A stretch of 64,000 bases of DNA, taken from Mesorhizobium sp. M2A.F.Ca.ET.046.03.2.1 (GTDB lineage: Bacteria > Pseudomonadota > Alphaproteobacteria > Rhizobiales > Rhizobiaceae). Both the position numbers and the translations under genes were made by a program. Below are positions 27,123 to 36,454 of the stretch, in pieces. The notes beneath the pieces are model-generated. The model made no database searches and had not been told where the DNA came from. It worked only from the letters and a program-made list of their open reading frames with translations. The stretch covers positions 558,001-622,000 of the forward strand of contig NZ_CP034449.1 in the NCBI RefSeq assembly GCF_003952425.1. Reading direction: 5' to 3'. Positions within the stretch are counted from its first letter, which is position 1. Each line of letters starts with the position of its first letter.

Positions 27123-28520
27123 CTAGTCGGGAAAATTCTTGTCCGGCGAGTAAGGCGGTTCAATTACCCGAACGCGAATTGCGGCCTGCATGTGAGGCTC
27201 CACATGCGGCTTTCGCGAACCCCCATTCGGTTCACCCCAAATCAGTACGAGTTCGGTTCCTGGCTTGGCATATTCCCCGTCAACAGAGCCCAGAGAAATC
27301 ACGTCGGGACCGAAAGTGAAGTATCCGACATGTTGTGAAATGCCGATGAGGTCGCCGTCCTTGGACCGCAGCTCGTCGGCCTGGGGCCAGCCGTAGGCGG
27401 GAATGGGCAACTCCATCGCCTTGTATCTGTCGCCGCTGCAGAACTGCGAACCCACTACTTTTTGAACATCCTCGCGGTTCCACACGAAAATGCGTTTGAC
27501 TCGACGCGGCTCGATCATGCCTTTCTCGAGCGCCTCTCTACCGACGAAATCATGATCGAACTTGACGAGACGATCATAGCCGAGGGCTGAAGGCGTCCAG
27601 TAGTAGTCCTCAATATTTTCGCTGTAGAGGCTGCCGCCGATCTGAGCGTTTGCCTCCCAGCTGTCAGCCGACAGCCATTCGCGGTACGGGCGCAAGTCGT
27701 CGCCAGTATATATCGCGGGCAGCGGGTAAGCGATCCAGCCGCCTATCAGACCGTGACTGAAGTACAGCAACAGACCGCCAAGCCGGATCCCATGCTTTTC
27801 GCCGGCTTTAATGATCGCTTCGCGAACCGTATCCAGGTGCTGGTAGTCGCCCGAAAGTTCCGCGCCCGCCCTTCCACCGGCGCCCATCGAATGGCTGAGA
27901 GCAAGGACTTCAACCCCTGCAATCTTGACGGGCTTGATGTGGAAGAATTTCAACTCGGGCCAACCACCCTCTACGACGTCGTTTAGAACGTCGAATGCTG
28001 TTGGTCCCTCGATCTGAAAGCGAAACTTGCTGCGTTTGCCTGTAGGATTGAAGGGCGTCGTAGGCTCGAACTCGACCTCGACATCATACTCGCCATTTTC
28101 GCCATGATAGCGGACCCAATTGAGCACTGGCATCCCGCTGATGAGTTCATAGCCTTGCTCTTCGCCATGATAATACATCAGGCAGTCACCGATGTGATAT
28201 CCTCGAGGCGTGACCGAGAAATATTGCTTGGCACGATCTTGTGTAATATTCGCCAGACTGATCGGAGTAAGGTATTGCAGCATCTTGCGCGCATCCGACC
28301 CTCTTACGATCAACACAGGCATGTGGTGGGACTGATTGGTAAGAATGCAGGTCTCGTGCGCTGCGCGCTGCTCGTCGCGCCAGTTCGTGTACTCCTGCTC
28401 GATCAAATTGAGCCGTGAAAAGAGCTCGGTCCGCGATTTATAAAACGGCGATATGGTGTCGTTGTAGAAATAATCCACCAGCTTTGGCTTCGACTCAACG
28501 AGGTCCTGCAAGCTCTTCAT
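27123..28520 (-). CDS. ligM: Tetrahydrofolate-dependent aromatic O-demethylase (LigM/DesA-like)
   Basis: This 465-residue GcvT-fold protein closely follows the vanillate/3-O-methylgallate demethylase LigM of sphingomonads. Shared features include TNWRDEQRAAHETC, QSHHMPVL, SIAYPLPAIYTGDDLRPYREW-like and IGGSLYSENIEDYYWTP segments, VKFDHDFVGREALE, and the same length. LigM moves the methyl group of an aromatic methyl ether to THF, leaving the free phenol and 5-methyl-THF. The gene is single with its own promoter, TTGACA plus an AT-rich operator at 28638-28680. MetF-like, PurU and FolD genes in the same window would recycle the methyl-THF. The exact aromatic substrate is unknown. Confidence 0.85.
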   Translation of the reverse strand: MKSLQDLVESKPKLVDYFYNDTISPFYKSRTELFSRLNLIEQEYTNWRDEQRAAHETCILTNQSHHMPVLIVRGSDARKMLQYLTPISLANITQDRAKQYFSVTPRGYHIGDCLMYYHGEEQGYELISGMPVLNWVRYHGENGEYDVEVEFEPTTPFNPTGKRSKFRFQIEGPTAFDVLNDVVEGGWPELKFFHIKPVKIAGVEVLALSHSMGAGGRAGAELSGDYQHLDTVREAIIKAGEKHGIRLGGLLLYFSHGLIGGWIAYPLPAIYTGDDLRPYREWLSADSWEANAQIGGSLYSENIEDYYWTPSALGYDRLVKFDHDFVGREALEKGMIEPRRVKRIFVWNREDVQKVVGSQFCSGDRYKAMELPIPAYGWPQADELRSKDGDLIGISQHVGYFTFGPDVISLGSVDGEYAKPGTELVLIWGEPNGGSRKPHVEPHMQAAIRVRVIEPPYSPDKNFPD

Positions 28521-28637
28521 TCATAGCTCCCATGAGTTTTTCGTAAGCGTGCGCCAACAAATCGCGACCCCTTCCAGGGCAAAAAAGAGCCTTCGGGGAC
28601 TTAGCAAGCGCCCCCTCTGATCATTCCTCGGCCGCCT

Positions 28638-28668
28638 CAAATATATTATGAAATAAATAATGCATTTG
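28638..28668. promoter_or_regulatory. AT-rich inverted repeat, candidate GntR operator
   Basis: The arms CAAATATATTATG (28638-28650) and AATAATGCATTTG (28656-28668) are inverted repeats with 10 of 13 positions matching, five bases apart. They overlap the -10 and spacer of the ligM-like promoter, so binding would block transcription. The core ATGCATTT recurs upstream of several other catabolic genes here. Confidence 0.45.
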
Positions 28669-28680
28669 TGAGGCTGTCAA
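28652..28680 (-). promoter_or_regulatory. Promoter of the ligM-like gene
   Basis: On the minus strand a perfect -35 TTGACA (28680-28675) is separated by 17 bases from TTTATT (28657-28652). The spacer contains AATGCATT, the recurrent operator core of this region. Transcription would start near 28645, giving a leader of about 125 bases. Confidence 0.5.
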
Positions 28681-28761
28681 GCGAGAGCCTATCCGGGTGC
28701 TCCCCTCGATGGGCTACGGGATGTGCATGCTCTGCGCTTCAGAACGGGCAAAACTGTCAGC

Positions 28762-29658
28762 TCAACTGAACACGACCGTTTTCGTGCCGTTAAGCAGCAC
28801 GCGATCCTCCAGATGATAACTGACAGCGCGGGCCAGAACGCGTCGCTCGATATCCCTACCTTTGCGCACCAGGTCATCGGGCGAGTCAGCATGCGAAACC
28901 ACTTCCACATCCTGGGCGATAATCGGCCCCTCATCGAGATCAGAGGTTACGTAGTGCGCGGTCGCACCGATAATCTTCACGCCTCGCTCGTGGGCCTGGT
29001 GATATGGCTTGGCACCCTTGAAGCCTGGAAGGAAGGAGTGATGGATGTTGATGCAGCGGTTCTTCAAATAACGAGAGAGATCGTCGGACAGGACCTGCAT
29101 ATAACGCGCGAGAACTATCAGCTCCGCTCCTGTCTGTTCGATGATCGTCTTGATCTGCGCCTCCTGCTGCGGCTTGGTGTCCTTGGTCACTGGGAGGTGG
29201 TGAAACGGCAAACCGTGGTGGCCAACGAGATCGAGGGTCTCGGCGGAGTGGTTTGAGACAATTCCAACACAATCCATGGCCAATTCGCCGATCCGCATGC
29301 GGTACAACAAATCGCCTAGGCAGTGATCGAACTTGGAGACCAGGATCAGCACCTTGCGCTTCTGCCCAGTCGGCCGGATTGTGAGTTCCATGGCGAACTG
29401 GTCGGTGGCGTCCTTGAGCGCGCTCCGGACCTCTTGAATCTGGCCAGCAAACTCAAACTGAACGCGCATGAAAAAATTGCCTGTGGAGGAATCGTCGAAC
29501 TGGTGCGCCTCGACAATGTTGCCTCCAAGCCTAGCCAATGCCGTTGTAACGGCTGCTACGATGCCTGGCTCGTTCTTGCATGTCAGGTTCAAAAGGAAGG
29601 TCGGGAGTTTTGACGCAGCCTGGGCGACTGAAGATGAACGTTCCGACTGCTGAGTCAT
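28762..29658 (-). CDS. purU: Formyltetrahydrofolate deformylase
   Basis: This 298-residue protein has an N-terminal ACT domain (about 18-95) and a C-terminal formyl-transferase-like domain. The catalytic signature is INIHHSFLPGFKGA (Asn, His) with Asp in VTSDLDEGPIIAQ. The family hydrolyses 10-formyl-THF to formate and THF. The start has AGGAAA in front. It lies 47 bases downstream of the BKACE gene and probably shares its transcript. In this cluster its likely role is to release one-carbon units produced by demethylation and restore free THF, rather than general purine metabolism. Confidence 0.93.
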   Translation of the reverse strand: MTQQSERSSSVAQAASKLPTFLLNLTCKNEPGIVAAVTTALARLGGNIVEAHQFDDSSTGNFFMRVQFEFAGQIQEVRSALKDATDQFAMELTIRPTGQKRKVLILVSKFDHCLGDLLYRMRIGELAMDCVGIVSNHSAETLDLVGHHGLPFHHLPVTKDTKPQQEAQIKTIIEQTGAELIVLARYMQVLSDDLSRYLKNRCINIHHSFLPGFKGAKPYHQAHERGVKIIGATAHYVTSDLDEGPIIAQDVEVVSHADSPDDLVRKGRDIERRVLARAVSYHLEDRVLLNGTKTVVFS

Positions 29659-29705
29659 TCTGATTTCCTGGTCTTGATTGTTGTGGACGGGCGGGGCGCC
29701 CGATT

Positions 29706-30644
29706 TCAGAAGGCGACGCTATCGCCGCCTTTCAGCCCGAGCATTTCGCGAGCCTCGTCTGGAGTGGCGATCTGATGCCCGAGATCTTCCAAAAGGCGAC
29801 GGATCTTGTTGACCTGTTCGGCGTTGGAGGAGGCAAGACGGCCGCGCGAAATGTAAAGGGAATCCTCCAGGCCGACGCGGACATTGCCACCGAGCTGAGC
29901 GGCCGTCACTGCCAGCGGCAACTGGGCCGCACCCGCACCGAGCACCGACCAGTGATATTGATCACCGAACAGGCGATCCGCAGTCCTCTTCATAAACACG
30001 AGGTTATCTACTTCGGGACCGATGCCGCCGAGAATGCCCATCACGAACTGGATGAAAATCGGCGCCTTGAACCAGCCCTGATCCAACCCGAATTTCAAGT
30101 TGTAGAGATGTCCTATGTCGTAGCATTCATGCTCGAAGCGGACCCTATGCGGCCGCAGCGCATCCGCGGCTTCCCGAAGGTCTTTAAAAGTGTTGCGAAA
30201 GATTGCGCCCTCCGACCGCTCGACATAGGCCTTTTCCCAGTCGAACTTCCATTTGTCGTAGCGGCTAGCCATTCTGTGAAAGGCGAAATTGACGGAACCC
30301 ATGTTGAGGGAACACATCTCAGGCGAGAAGGCGAGCGCGGGACCAAGGCGTTCGGCAACCGTCTTCGAAATATCCCCGCCGGTTGAGATATTCACGACCG
30401 CATCGGTCGACTGCTTTATTCGCGGCAGGAAGGCGTTGAAGTCACCGAGCTCAATCGACACACTGCCGTCTTCCGGATTGCGCGCGTGGAGGTGCAGGAT
30501 CGCGGCGCCGGCCTCCGCAGCCTCGATGGCCTGTCTGGCGATGTCGTCAGCCGTATAGGGCAAGGCGTCTGACATGGTGGGCGTGTGGATCGCGCCGGTC
30601 ACGGCACATGTGATGATGGTCTTTCTGTTCCTGCTGGAAGCCAT
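29706..30644 (-). CDS. Beta-keto acid cleavage enzyme (BKACE, DUF849) family protein
   Basis: The 312-residue TIM-barrel protein has the BKACE pattern: a start ITCAVTGAIHTPTMS and the zinc-binding HLHARNPEDGS (two His after AAILHL), followed by NISTGGD and MCSLNMGSVNF. The prototype Kce cleaves 3-keto-5-aminohexanoate with acetyl-CoA to acetoacetate and a new CoA ester. Other members use diverse beta-keto acids, such as dehydrocarnitine. Here a beta-keto acid from ring cleavage is plausible. Acetoacetate made by it could be activated by the scoAB-type transferase at 19-20 kb. It is first of an operon with purU. Confidence 0.88.
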   Translation of the reverse strand: MASSRNRKTIITCAVTGAIHTPTMSDALPYTADDIARQAIEAAEAGAAILHLHARNPEDGSVSIELGDFNAFLPRIKQSTDAVVNISTGGDISKTVAERLGPALAFSPEMCSLNMGSVNFAFHRMASRYDKWKFDWEKAYVERSEGAIFRNTFKDLREAADALRPHRVRFEHECYDIGHLYNLKFGLDQGWFKAPIFIQFVMGILGGIGPEVDNLVFMKRTADRLFGDQYHWSVLGAGAAQLPLAVTAAQLGGNVRVGLEDSLYISRGRLASSNAEQVNKIRRLLEDLGHQIATPDEAREMLGLKGGDSVAF

Positions 30645-31017
30645 TTGCCTATCCCAGATCCAAGTGTCGGGTGAGCGGAAGGCTCCGAAGCAAACGAATG
30701 CTTCGGCCCTAACCGGGTTCCGCCAGACTCTTATGTGTTCGATTTCTATGCCGCCGACCGGCTGGCGTGGCTTAACATCTCACCGCCATGGCATGGCCGC
30801 CGCTGCGAACCGGCTCGTCAGACAGCCGGATATTGCCTCTCCATCCGCCAAATCCGCGCCCTAATCGGGCGCCGTTTCACCGCCGATCGGCGATAACCGC
30901 CTCCAGCGATGATATGCACCGGCGCGCCCATTGCGTATAATAACCCTCAGGTGTATTCTTAGCCCCTCGGAATGCACATTGCAAACGAAAATACATTTCT
31001 AACGCGCGGCTGGGATA
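30645..31017. other. Divergent control region between the BKACE and GntR genes
   Basis: No gene is present. Toward the GntR gene there is a TATAAT (30936-30941) without a clear -35. Just downstream are AATGCACATT (30971-30980) and AAAATACATTT (30988-30998), related to the operator core found elsewhere, 20 bases before the GntR start. This fits autoregulation. Confidence 0.4.
30971..30998. promoter_or_regulatory. Candidate GntR operator at the first gntR-type gene
   Basis: AATGCACATT is followed after seven bases by AAAATACATTT; read on the other strand the second element is AAATGTATTTT, matching the AAATGTAT half found at 40095 and 43396. It overlaps the expected start of transcription. Confidence 0.35.
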
Positions 31018-31752
31018 ATGCCTCTGAAGCCATCGTCGACAAGCAGGACAGCTGAAACGTACAGGAACTTGCGCGACGCAATCGTGCAAGCGAGGTTGCT
31101 GCCAGGGGAACGTCTGAAGATCGATGACCTCAGCGCCGCTTTTGAAGCCAGTTCGGGGGCCGTACGGGAAGCGCTTTCCAGGCTAACAGCCGAGGGGCTG
31201 GTGAAAGCGGAGCCGCAAAAAGGATTTGAGGTCGCCCCAATCTCCAGAAAAGATCTCATCCAGCTGACCGAAGTTCGAATCACGGTCGAAGGTCTTTGCC
31301 TCCAAGAAGCGATCCGCTACGGCACGGTGGAGTGGGAGGCGCGCGTTCTTTCCACGCGGCACCAGCTCAATGCGCTCGCCAAGGCGCGGCTCCACCCCGA
31401 GACGGATCAGGGCAAGAAATGGCCCGTGCTCCATATGGAGTTTCACGATGCCCTGGTGTCGGCGTGCCGGAACGAGGTTTGGCTGGAGATAAGGCAGGCG
31501 CTCTATATACGCTCAGAGCGCTACCGCCGCATGTCAGGCCCAGTCGAGGGAAGCGGACGCTCGGTCGAGCAAGAGCATAATGCGATCGCCGACGCAGCGC
31601 TTGCACGTGACGCAAAAGCGGCCAAGGCCGCCATGAAGCGGCACCTGGAGATTACCACCGAAGTCCTATTGAATTCGTCGATTCCGTTCCAAGAAGCGGA
31701 GTCCGATGAGGCCGATCTGCGGCGGGCCGAACTCGCCCTAGTCAGGCCTTGA
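31018..31752 (+). CDS. GntR/FadR-family transcriptional regulator (first of two paralogues)
   Basis: The 244-residue protein has an N-terminal winged helix (YRNLRDAIVQARLLPGERL...SSGAVREALSRLTAEGLV) and a helical FCD ligand-binding domain (about 85-225) with metal-type residues (EFHDALV, EHNAIADAAL, KRHLEIT). FCD regulators usually respond to small carboxylates and release DNA on binding them. It is closely similar over its length to the regulator at 40140. It converges with the VOC gene, overlapping its 3' end by 11 bases. It probably controls the BKACE-purU, ligM or VOC genes. Confidence 0.9.
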   Translation: MPLKPSSTSRTAETYRNLRDAIVQARLLPGERLKIDDLSAAFEASSGAVREALSRLTAEGLVKAEPQKGFEVAPISRKDLIQLTEVRITVEGLCLQEAIRYGTVEWEARVLSTRHQLNALAKARLHPETDQGKKWPVLHMEFHDALVSACRNEVWLEIRQALYIRSERYRRMSGPVEGSGRSVEQEHNAIADAALARDAKAAKAAMKRHLEITTEVLLNSSIPFQEAESDEADLRRAELALVRP

Positions 31753-32635
31753 CCAGATCGAATGTGAACCCGGTTTCCCAATTCGCCATCTTGTCGATGC
31801 CCCAACTCATCGGAACTTGCGGGTTCTGCTCGTGCCAGGGCCGAGGCTCGAAGGATCCGAGTGCTGGAACATAGACGTCCATCTGGGTGTACAGCTCAAT
31901 CATCACCTTGTCGGGATCAAAGTGATATGCGGCAAGGTTGTGCCCGGCACAATGCCGCGATGGCCCCCAGAGCGTCGGTATGCCGGCCGAAGCCAGGATG
32001 TCGGACGCCTTGACGTGGTCCGCGTTGTCCGACAGCTCGAAGGCGACATGGTGTAGCCGCGACTCTGGCGCGTTCGTCAAATTGACCACGTGGTGATCGC
32101 GGTTGCATGTCATGAAGGTTGCCACCCCACCGATGTCGTCGGTGTAGTGGAAACCGAGAAAATCTTCATAGAAGGATCGAAGCTTCTTCGTCTCAGGCGA
32201 AATGACGGCAACATGCCCCAACCGTAGGGGACGAATTCCGGTCAGCCCGAATCCGGGGCCGCCGTTGAGGGCGGTATCGAAAAACTCGAAGACATGGCCG
32301 CCAGGGCCCACCACCTCTACCAGCTGGGGAATCTCCGGCTGGCTATCGGACTTGATTTGAGCAGTCAAACCGAAGTGCCGGGCTGCATTCGCAAAGCTCT
32401 CAAGATCCGTTCCTGGCTGAAGTTGATATCCGAGACCCAAGAACGACTTCTCGCTCGCCCTGCGCAGGATGATGTTGTGGTGCTCCGCGCCCACGGAGAG
32501 AAACGCGCTGTCGCTTTCCCTGTCCGCCTCAACCAAGCCGAGGGTCTTGCCATAATAGTCGAATGACCGTGCGATATCCGTGACGCCCATCGAGACATAT
32601 CCGAGATGGCACACTTTCGGATCGAATTTTTTCAT
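31742..32635 (-). CDS. VOC-superfamily extradiol dioxygenase-like protein (second)
   Basis: The 297-residue protein has two VOC modules. The second has His in RLGHVAVIS, His in RLHHVAFELSD and Glu in VMIELYTQM, the type I extradiol metal set. It starts MKKFDPKVCHLGYVSMGV at 32635, with GGGAG upstream; the longer frame to 32677 has no ribosome-binding site. The C-terminal tail (PVPMSWGIDKMANWE) differs from that of the protein at 25407. It probably opens a catecholic ring different from those of the other two VOC enzymes. The upstream region is AT-rich. Confidence 0.78.
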   Translation of the reverse strand: MKKFDPKVCHLGYVSMGVTDIARSFDYYGKTLGLVEADRESDSAFLSVGAEHHNIILRRASEKSFLGLGYQLQPGTDLESFANAARHFGLTAQIKSDSQPEIPQLVEVVGPGGHVFEFFDTALNGGPGFGLTGIRPLRLGHVAVISPETKKLRSFYEDFLGFHYTDDIGGVATFMTCNRDHHVVNLTNAPESRLHHVAFELSDNADHVKASDILASAGIPTLWGPSRHCAGHNLAAYHFDPDKVMIELYTQMDVYVPALGSFEPRPWHEQNPQVPMSWGIDKMANWETGFTFDLVKA

Positions 32636-32900
32636 GGGTTCTCCCTGTCGGATAAGGCTGAACGGCCGTTGAGTCACATTAGCAAAATTCTTTTCATGAT
32701 GTAAAATGTTTTTTCCTTTGCTCTCGCGGAAGACGCTGATACACTCGCTTGCAGCTGGTTCAATCGCTGCTGCGAGGCTTCTCGTCCGCTAACCGGAGCT
32801 TTGTTTGTGTCTGCCGGCGCCCCCCACGCGATCTCAGGTAGCTGCCTCTGGGATCGTTCCACAAATGGTCGGCAGCTCTAGACAAATCCGGGTTTGAATC

Positions 32901-33899
32901 ATGCTCAAAGACGTCTTGGCGCGGTGGCTCCGGCCCCGCGCGATCGGTACAACTGCCTCACTAGCCAATCTGCTTTACAACTTTTCGCTTGAGGTCATGC
33001 CAAAGACCCTGGCCCGCGTGGACGACATTGAAGGATTTCTGCCGAAAGGCACCCGCGTCTACATCGCCTGCGTTGCAGGCACGGACATAGCCGACATGGT
33101 CGCCGCGGCGCGCCGGCTAAACGACTCGGGTTATACCGCGATGCCGCATATTCCAGCTCGGATGATCCGCGACAGGTCCGAGTTCCGGAGCTGGCTTACG
33201 CGCTACCGGGATGAGGCCGGCGTAACCGAAGCGCTCGTGCTCGCGGGCGGGACAAAGTCGCATGGAGGTTACACCTCATCCATCGAGTTGCTCGAGACGG
33301 GGCTCTTCGACCAATTCGGCTTCCGCCGCTTGCATGTCGCGGGCCATCCGGAACGCAATGGGGACATAGACCCTGACGGGGGCGACCGGAATGTCTTCGC
33401 CGCTCTTCAGTGGAAGCGGGATTTTGCCGAGCGCACCGACGCGAAGATGGGCATCGTCACCCAATTCGTCTTCGACGCAAGGCCGGTTGAGAGCTGGATC
33501 GAGCGACTGGGACGGGAGCATATCGATCTGCCCATCCACGTTGGAATTGCAGGACCCGCCAGGCTGCAGACCCTGATCAAATACGCGATCGCCTGCGGAA
33601 TAGGGCCGTCCATGAAGATCCTACAGAGACGCGCTCTGGACGTCACAAAACTTGCCCTGCCGTACGAGCCGACCGATGTATTGACCGATTTTGCCCGCAT
33701 GACGGGAGAGGTTGCAAGCGCAATCGAATGCATGCACTTCTTCCCGTTAGGAGGCATCGGTCCATGCGTCGAATGGATTCGCCGGTTTCATAATGCGGGG
33801 CATGCCGGGACCTGGAGAGAGCGACCGCGACTTCTGAACGATGATACAGTGCCGCATAGACCCGAGCTGGAGCTGCGCAGGGTCAGGGATCAAGCTTGA
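32901..33899 (+). CDS. metF: Methylenetetrahydrofolate reductase-like protein
   Basis: This 332-residue protein fits the MetF TIM barrel: an early strand with the acidic residue (FSLEVMPKT), YIACVAGTD, MPHIPARMI, LVLAGGTKSHGG and HVAGHPERN, where the family normally has its folate and FAD contacts. The sequence is more divergent than housekeeping MetF and sits with C1-catabolic genes, as does the metF next to ligM in Sphingobium. There it would run as 5-methyl-THF oxidation to methylene-THF. ATG at 32901 is preceded by weak AT-rich sequence only. Assignment to the family is good; direction of reaction is inference. Confidence 0.75.
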   Translation: MLKDVLARWLRPRAIGTTASLANLLYNFSLEVMPKTLARVDDIEGFLPKGTRVYIACVAGTDIADMVAAARRLNDSGYTAMPHIPARMIRDRSEFRSWLTRYRDEAGVTEALVLAGGTKSHGGYTSSIELLETGLFDQFGFRRLHVAGHPERNGDIDPDGGDRNVFAALQWKRDFAERTDAKMGIVTQFVFDARPVESWIERLGREHIDLPIHVGIAGPARLQTLIKYAIACGIGPSMKILQRRALDVTKLALPYEPTDVLTDFARMTGEVASAIECMHFFPLGGIGPCVEWIRRFHNAGHAGTWRERPRLLNDDTVPHRPELELRRVRDQA

Positions 33900-34607
33900 G
33901 GAACTTGCGTGCCGTTCGCTGGCGCCATGTCGAGCGAGGATAGGTCGAGTTCGCACTCCCCAGACACTACGGCTACGGGGATCCGCATCGCCGCATGTCG
34001 CAGTCTCGTGGCGCCCCAACACCCAAGGAGTGCCGACGAGAACTCGGAGCTCGCTGAAGCCTCGCGCTCATCAACCTAATCTCAGGCAGGTGTCTGGGCG
34101 AGGTAAAGGCAGCAGAGGACTTGCAGCATGAGACCATCAAGGGGGCGACGTCGGTGTCGCCGCCGAGTGCGCTGCTGCAGCGCCGGGTCCACTTCGCGGT
34201 AAGACCGACGAAGTGCCGCCCAGGCAGCGGCTTCACTCCTTGGTGCTCGGTTTCCTCAGGCGGCTCAGCCGCGCCATTCGCCGACTTTCCAATGACGGCG
34301 ACCAGGCTCCCGGTGCCCTCATGCGAGGAGACATTGGAATCGCCGCCCAGCGCCCCCTCTTCGCCGGCAACGTTGATCTCAACACGGGCTCTTGCGGGGC
34401 GGATGAGGTCTTCCGCCTCGCGCTGAGGAAGGTCAACGGGCAATTCGCACCCGGCGGCATGCCTGTGCCAAGGAGGCGCCGACACTACCGGTGTTAGGAG
34501 GCACCCCCGACAGGCAATGTTTGTTTCGTCACTCGCGCACCCCAACCGGCCCGGCGAGGCTTGGTGCCCGCTAGCGTACGCTGCGGGCACCAAGCTCTCT
34601 GCCCCGG
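33900..34607. other. Non-coding stretch between the MetF-like and porin genes
   Basis: I see no real gene in these 708 bases. A long open frame exists on the minus strand (33973-34671), but its product is low-complexity, has no ribosome-binding site and overlaps the porin end. The right end has the strong hairpin listed separately. Confidence 0.4.
34559..34595 (-). terminator. Stem-loop downstream of the porin gene
   Basis: A perfect 13-bp inverted repeat, GCTTGGTGCCCGC (34559-34571) and GCGGGCACCAAGC (34583-34595), encloses an 11-base loop that itself contains the short palindrome AGCGTACGCT. It starts 13 bases after the porin stop. No T-run follows on either strand, so it may be a Rho-dependent or RNA-stabilising structure rather than a classical terminator. 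Confidence 0.55.
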
Positions 34608-35750
34608 CTAGAACGAGCGCTGGAAGCGAAGGACGCCGCCGATGCTGCTCTTCTTGTCGGCACCGGTCCAATTGCTGAAGTCCGCATCGCCGAACTTCCC
34701 TGCGTTCAGGTAGTCGAGTTCTGCCGTGATCGTGAAGCCGGGCACAATGGTGTACGCAACGTTCGCTGCGATGCCGAGATTCTTGCCCTGGTCATAGGAG
34801 ATCTGCGTGTTCAACGACGTCTTGTCGTTGAACTTGTAGGTGCCGCCACCCCAGATCGCCCAATGGCCAGCCCACGGCTTGTAGAAGCCTCGCCCGCCAT
34901 TTCCGAGGAAGTCCGACAGGTTGTTGTCGGTGCCATAGCCGCCCATAATCCAGAGCGAGAGTTGGCTGGTGGCGACCACGTCCAGGCGAACCTTGCCGGC
35001 AAACTCTTCGTAGTTGCTGTCATAGGAAGCAACGCCAGTGATCGCACCCCAGTCCTGTTTGTACTTCACGCCGCCGACGACATGGGGGACATAACTGTCG
35101 ATCGTGAATGCCGCGGAGCCCTCCTCGAGGGATACCACGCCGGAAAAGCCGTTTCCGGCATCGAAATAGTACTGGATGACGTTGGTATCGAACGAGCCGT
35201 ACGGGACGAGAGTGTCATTGATGACATTGCCGGCGTAGCCGATGAAGGTATCAAAGGCCGATTCATCTTTACCGACCCGCAATCCGCCGAGTTGGATCCA
35301 CGCGAACTTCAGTGACAAGGGCTTGTTGAAGGCACCGACACCATTGGGATCGAGGCCGAGGCCGCTCTTGGCGGTGTTGCCGAAGTTGAAACGGGTCTCG
35401 GTGTAGGTCTTCAGCGTGCCGAGCTCGGTTTCCTGGCCGGTCCAGGTCTTCAGCGTGAAGCGTGCGTTCTTGGCCCAGGTATCGTTGATGCTGCCGTCCT
35501 GGACGTCGATGGCCTGGGCACCGTCGAAACTGCCGAGATCGCCTCCCTTGATGTCATAGCGGATATAGCCGCCGACGCGAAGGCAGGTCTCGGTGCCCGG
35601 GATGTAGAAGTACCCGGCACCGTAGACGTCACATACCTTGACGTACTCGGCTGGCTCGGGCTCTGCAGTAACGACCGCGTCAGCTGCGCGGGCTCCGCCG
35701 ACAGCGGCCAGAGCCGCCGCGGAGCCGAGAAGAAGGCTCTTGATATTCAT
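34608..35750 (-). CDS. Outer-membrane porin (RopA/Omp2-like)
   Basis: The 380-residue porin starts MNIKSLLLGSAAALAAVGGARA, a signal peptide with cleavage expected after ARA; this ATG has GGAG upstream. Early mature residues PAEYVKVCDVYGAGYFYIPGTETCLRVGGY are typical of the rhizobial porin family: two cysteines form a disulphide and 16 beta strands follow. The protein ends in aromatic LRFQRSF, the outer-membrane insertion signal. It is monocistronic, with an AT-rich upstream region near 35900 that probably contains its promoter. It probably allows small aromatic acids or other solutes through the outer membrane. Confidence 0.93.
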   Translation of the reverse strand: MNIKSLLLGSAAALAAVGGARAADAVVTAEPEPAEYVKVCDVYGAGYFYIPGTETCLRVGGYIRYDIKGGDLGSFDGAQAIDVQDGSINDTWAKNARFTLKTWTGQETELGTLKTYTETRFNFGNTAKSGLGLDPNGVGAFNKPLSLKFAWIQLGGLRVGKDESAFDTFIGYAGNVINDTLVPYGSFDTNVIQYYFDAGNGFSGVVSLEEGSAAFTIDSYVPHVVGGVKYKQDWGAITGVASYDSNYEEFAGKVRLDVVATSQLSLWIMGGYGTDNNLSDFLGNGGRGFYKPWAGHWAIWGGGTYKFNDKTSLNTQISYDQGKNLGIAANVAYTIVPGFTITAELDYLNAGKFGDADFSNWTGADKKSSIGGVLRFQRSF

Positions 35751-36454
35751 TTTGATCTCCACTCAAAAGATTAAAAAAGGGCCAGGCTGTCGTTCTTGAC
35801 CGACTACGTCCCCTCCCATTCCCCGGAAGCGCGCAACCAGCATCACGCCGCTTACTCGCGCCCTGAGTGCTATCGATCACGCTCAATAATTCAAGCTATA
35901 AAGCTTATTAGAAAACCATGATTTATTGTATAGTTGCGATTATGTCACAAAGACGTAAGTATAACTTGCACTAATAGTACAAACAACGCAATTGGAACAA
36001 TCTGTACAATCTGGATAAATTGGCAAAATCGGCTGAGCGAAGGGGGGAGAAGGGCATCGACCAGCTGAGGTTATGTGAGGTCGCTCTACGTTGAATGCGC
36101 AACCTGGACCCCAGGCGTCGCCTGCCCCGGTCGTCCGAATGCTCTCTTGGCGAGCGCAGTTACGGCAACGTGCCGTTCCCGCGACGATGTCCCCGTGGCT
36201 GAATCCGCATGGCCTCGCAGCGAATGGCTGTCTCCAGCGGAGGATCAAGCGATGGGGAAAACCCTACGTGTGCGTTGACGGGCAGAGTTGCTCCTTTGGC
36301 TCCGCAATCGACGCTCTCAATGTGCAGCCTCGCTTGCCATCCACGCTATGGGGCTGCACGCAAAGGGTTACCTCTGTTCGGCAACACTGGTCCAACGGGT
36401 ACGCCGGTTCATTTCGGCAAGTTGTTCGGCCTCAATCATCTGGCCAGTGCAACC
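35751..36454. other. Control region of the porin gene and downstream flank of the MbcA-type gene
   Basis: No gene is supported. The AT-rich part 35890-36010 is probably the porin promoter and regulator region. The rest is GC-rich with overlapping non-coding frames. Confidence 0.4.

Noticed and set aside
33973..34671. Long open frame of 232 codons on the minus strand
   Set aside because: No ribosome-binding site, low-complexity product and overlap with the end of the clear porin gene.
35940..36248. Open frame of 102 codons upstream of the porin gene
   Set aside because: Cys-rich, no ribosome-binding site, no homology that I recognise; overlaps the likely porin control region.
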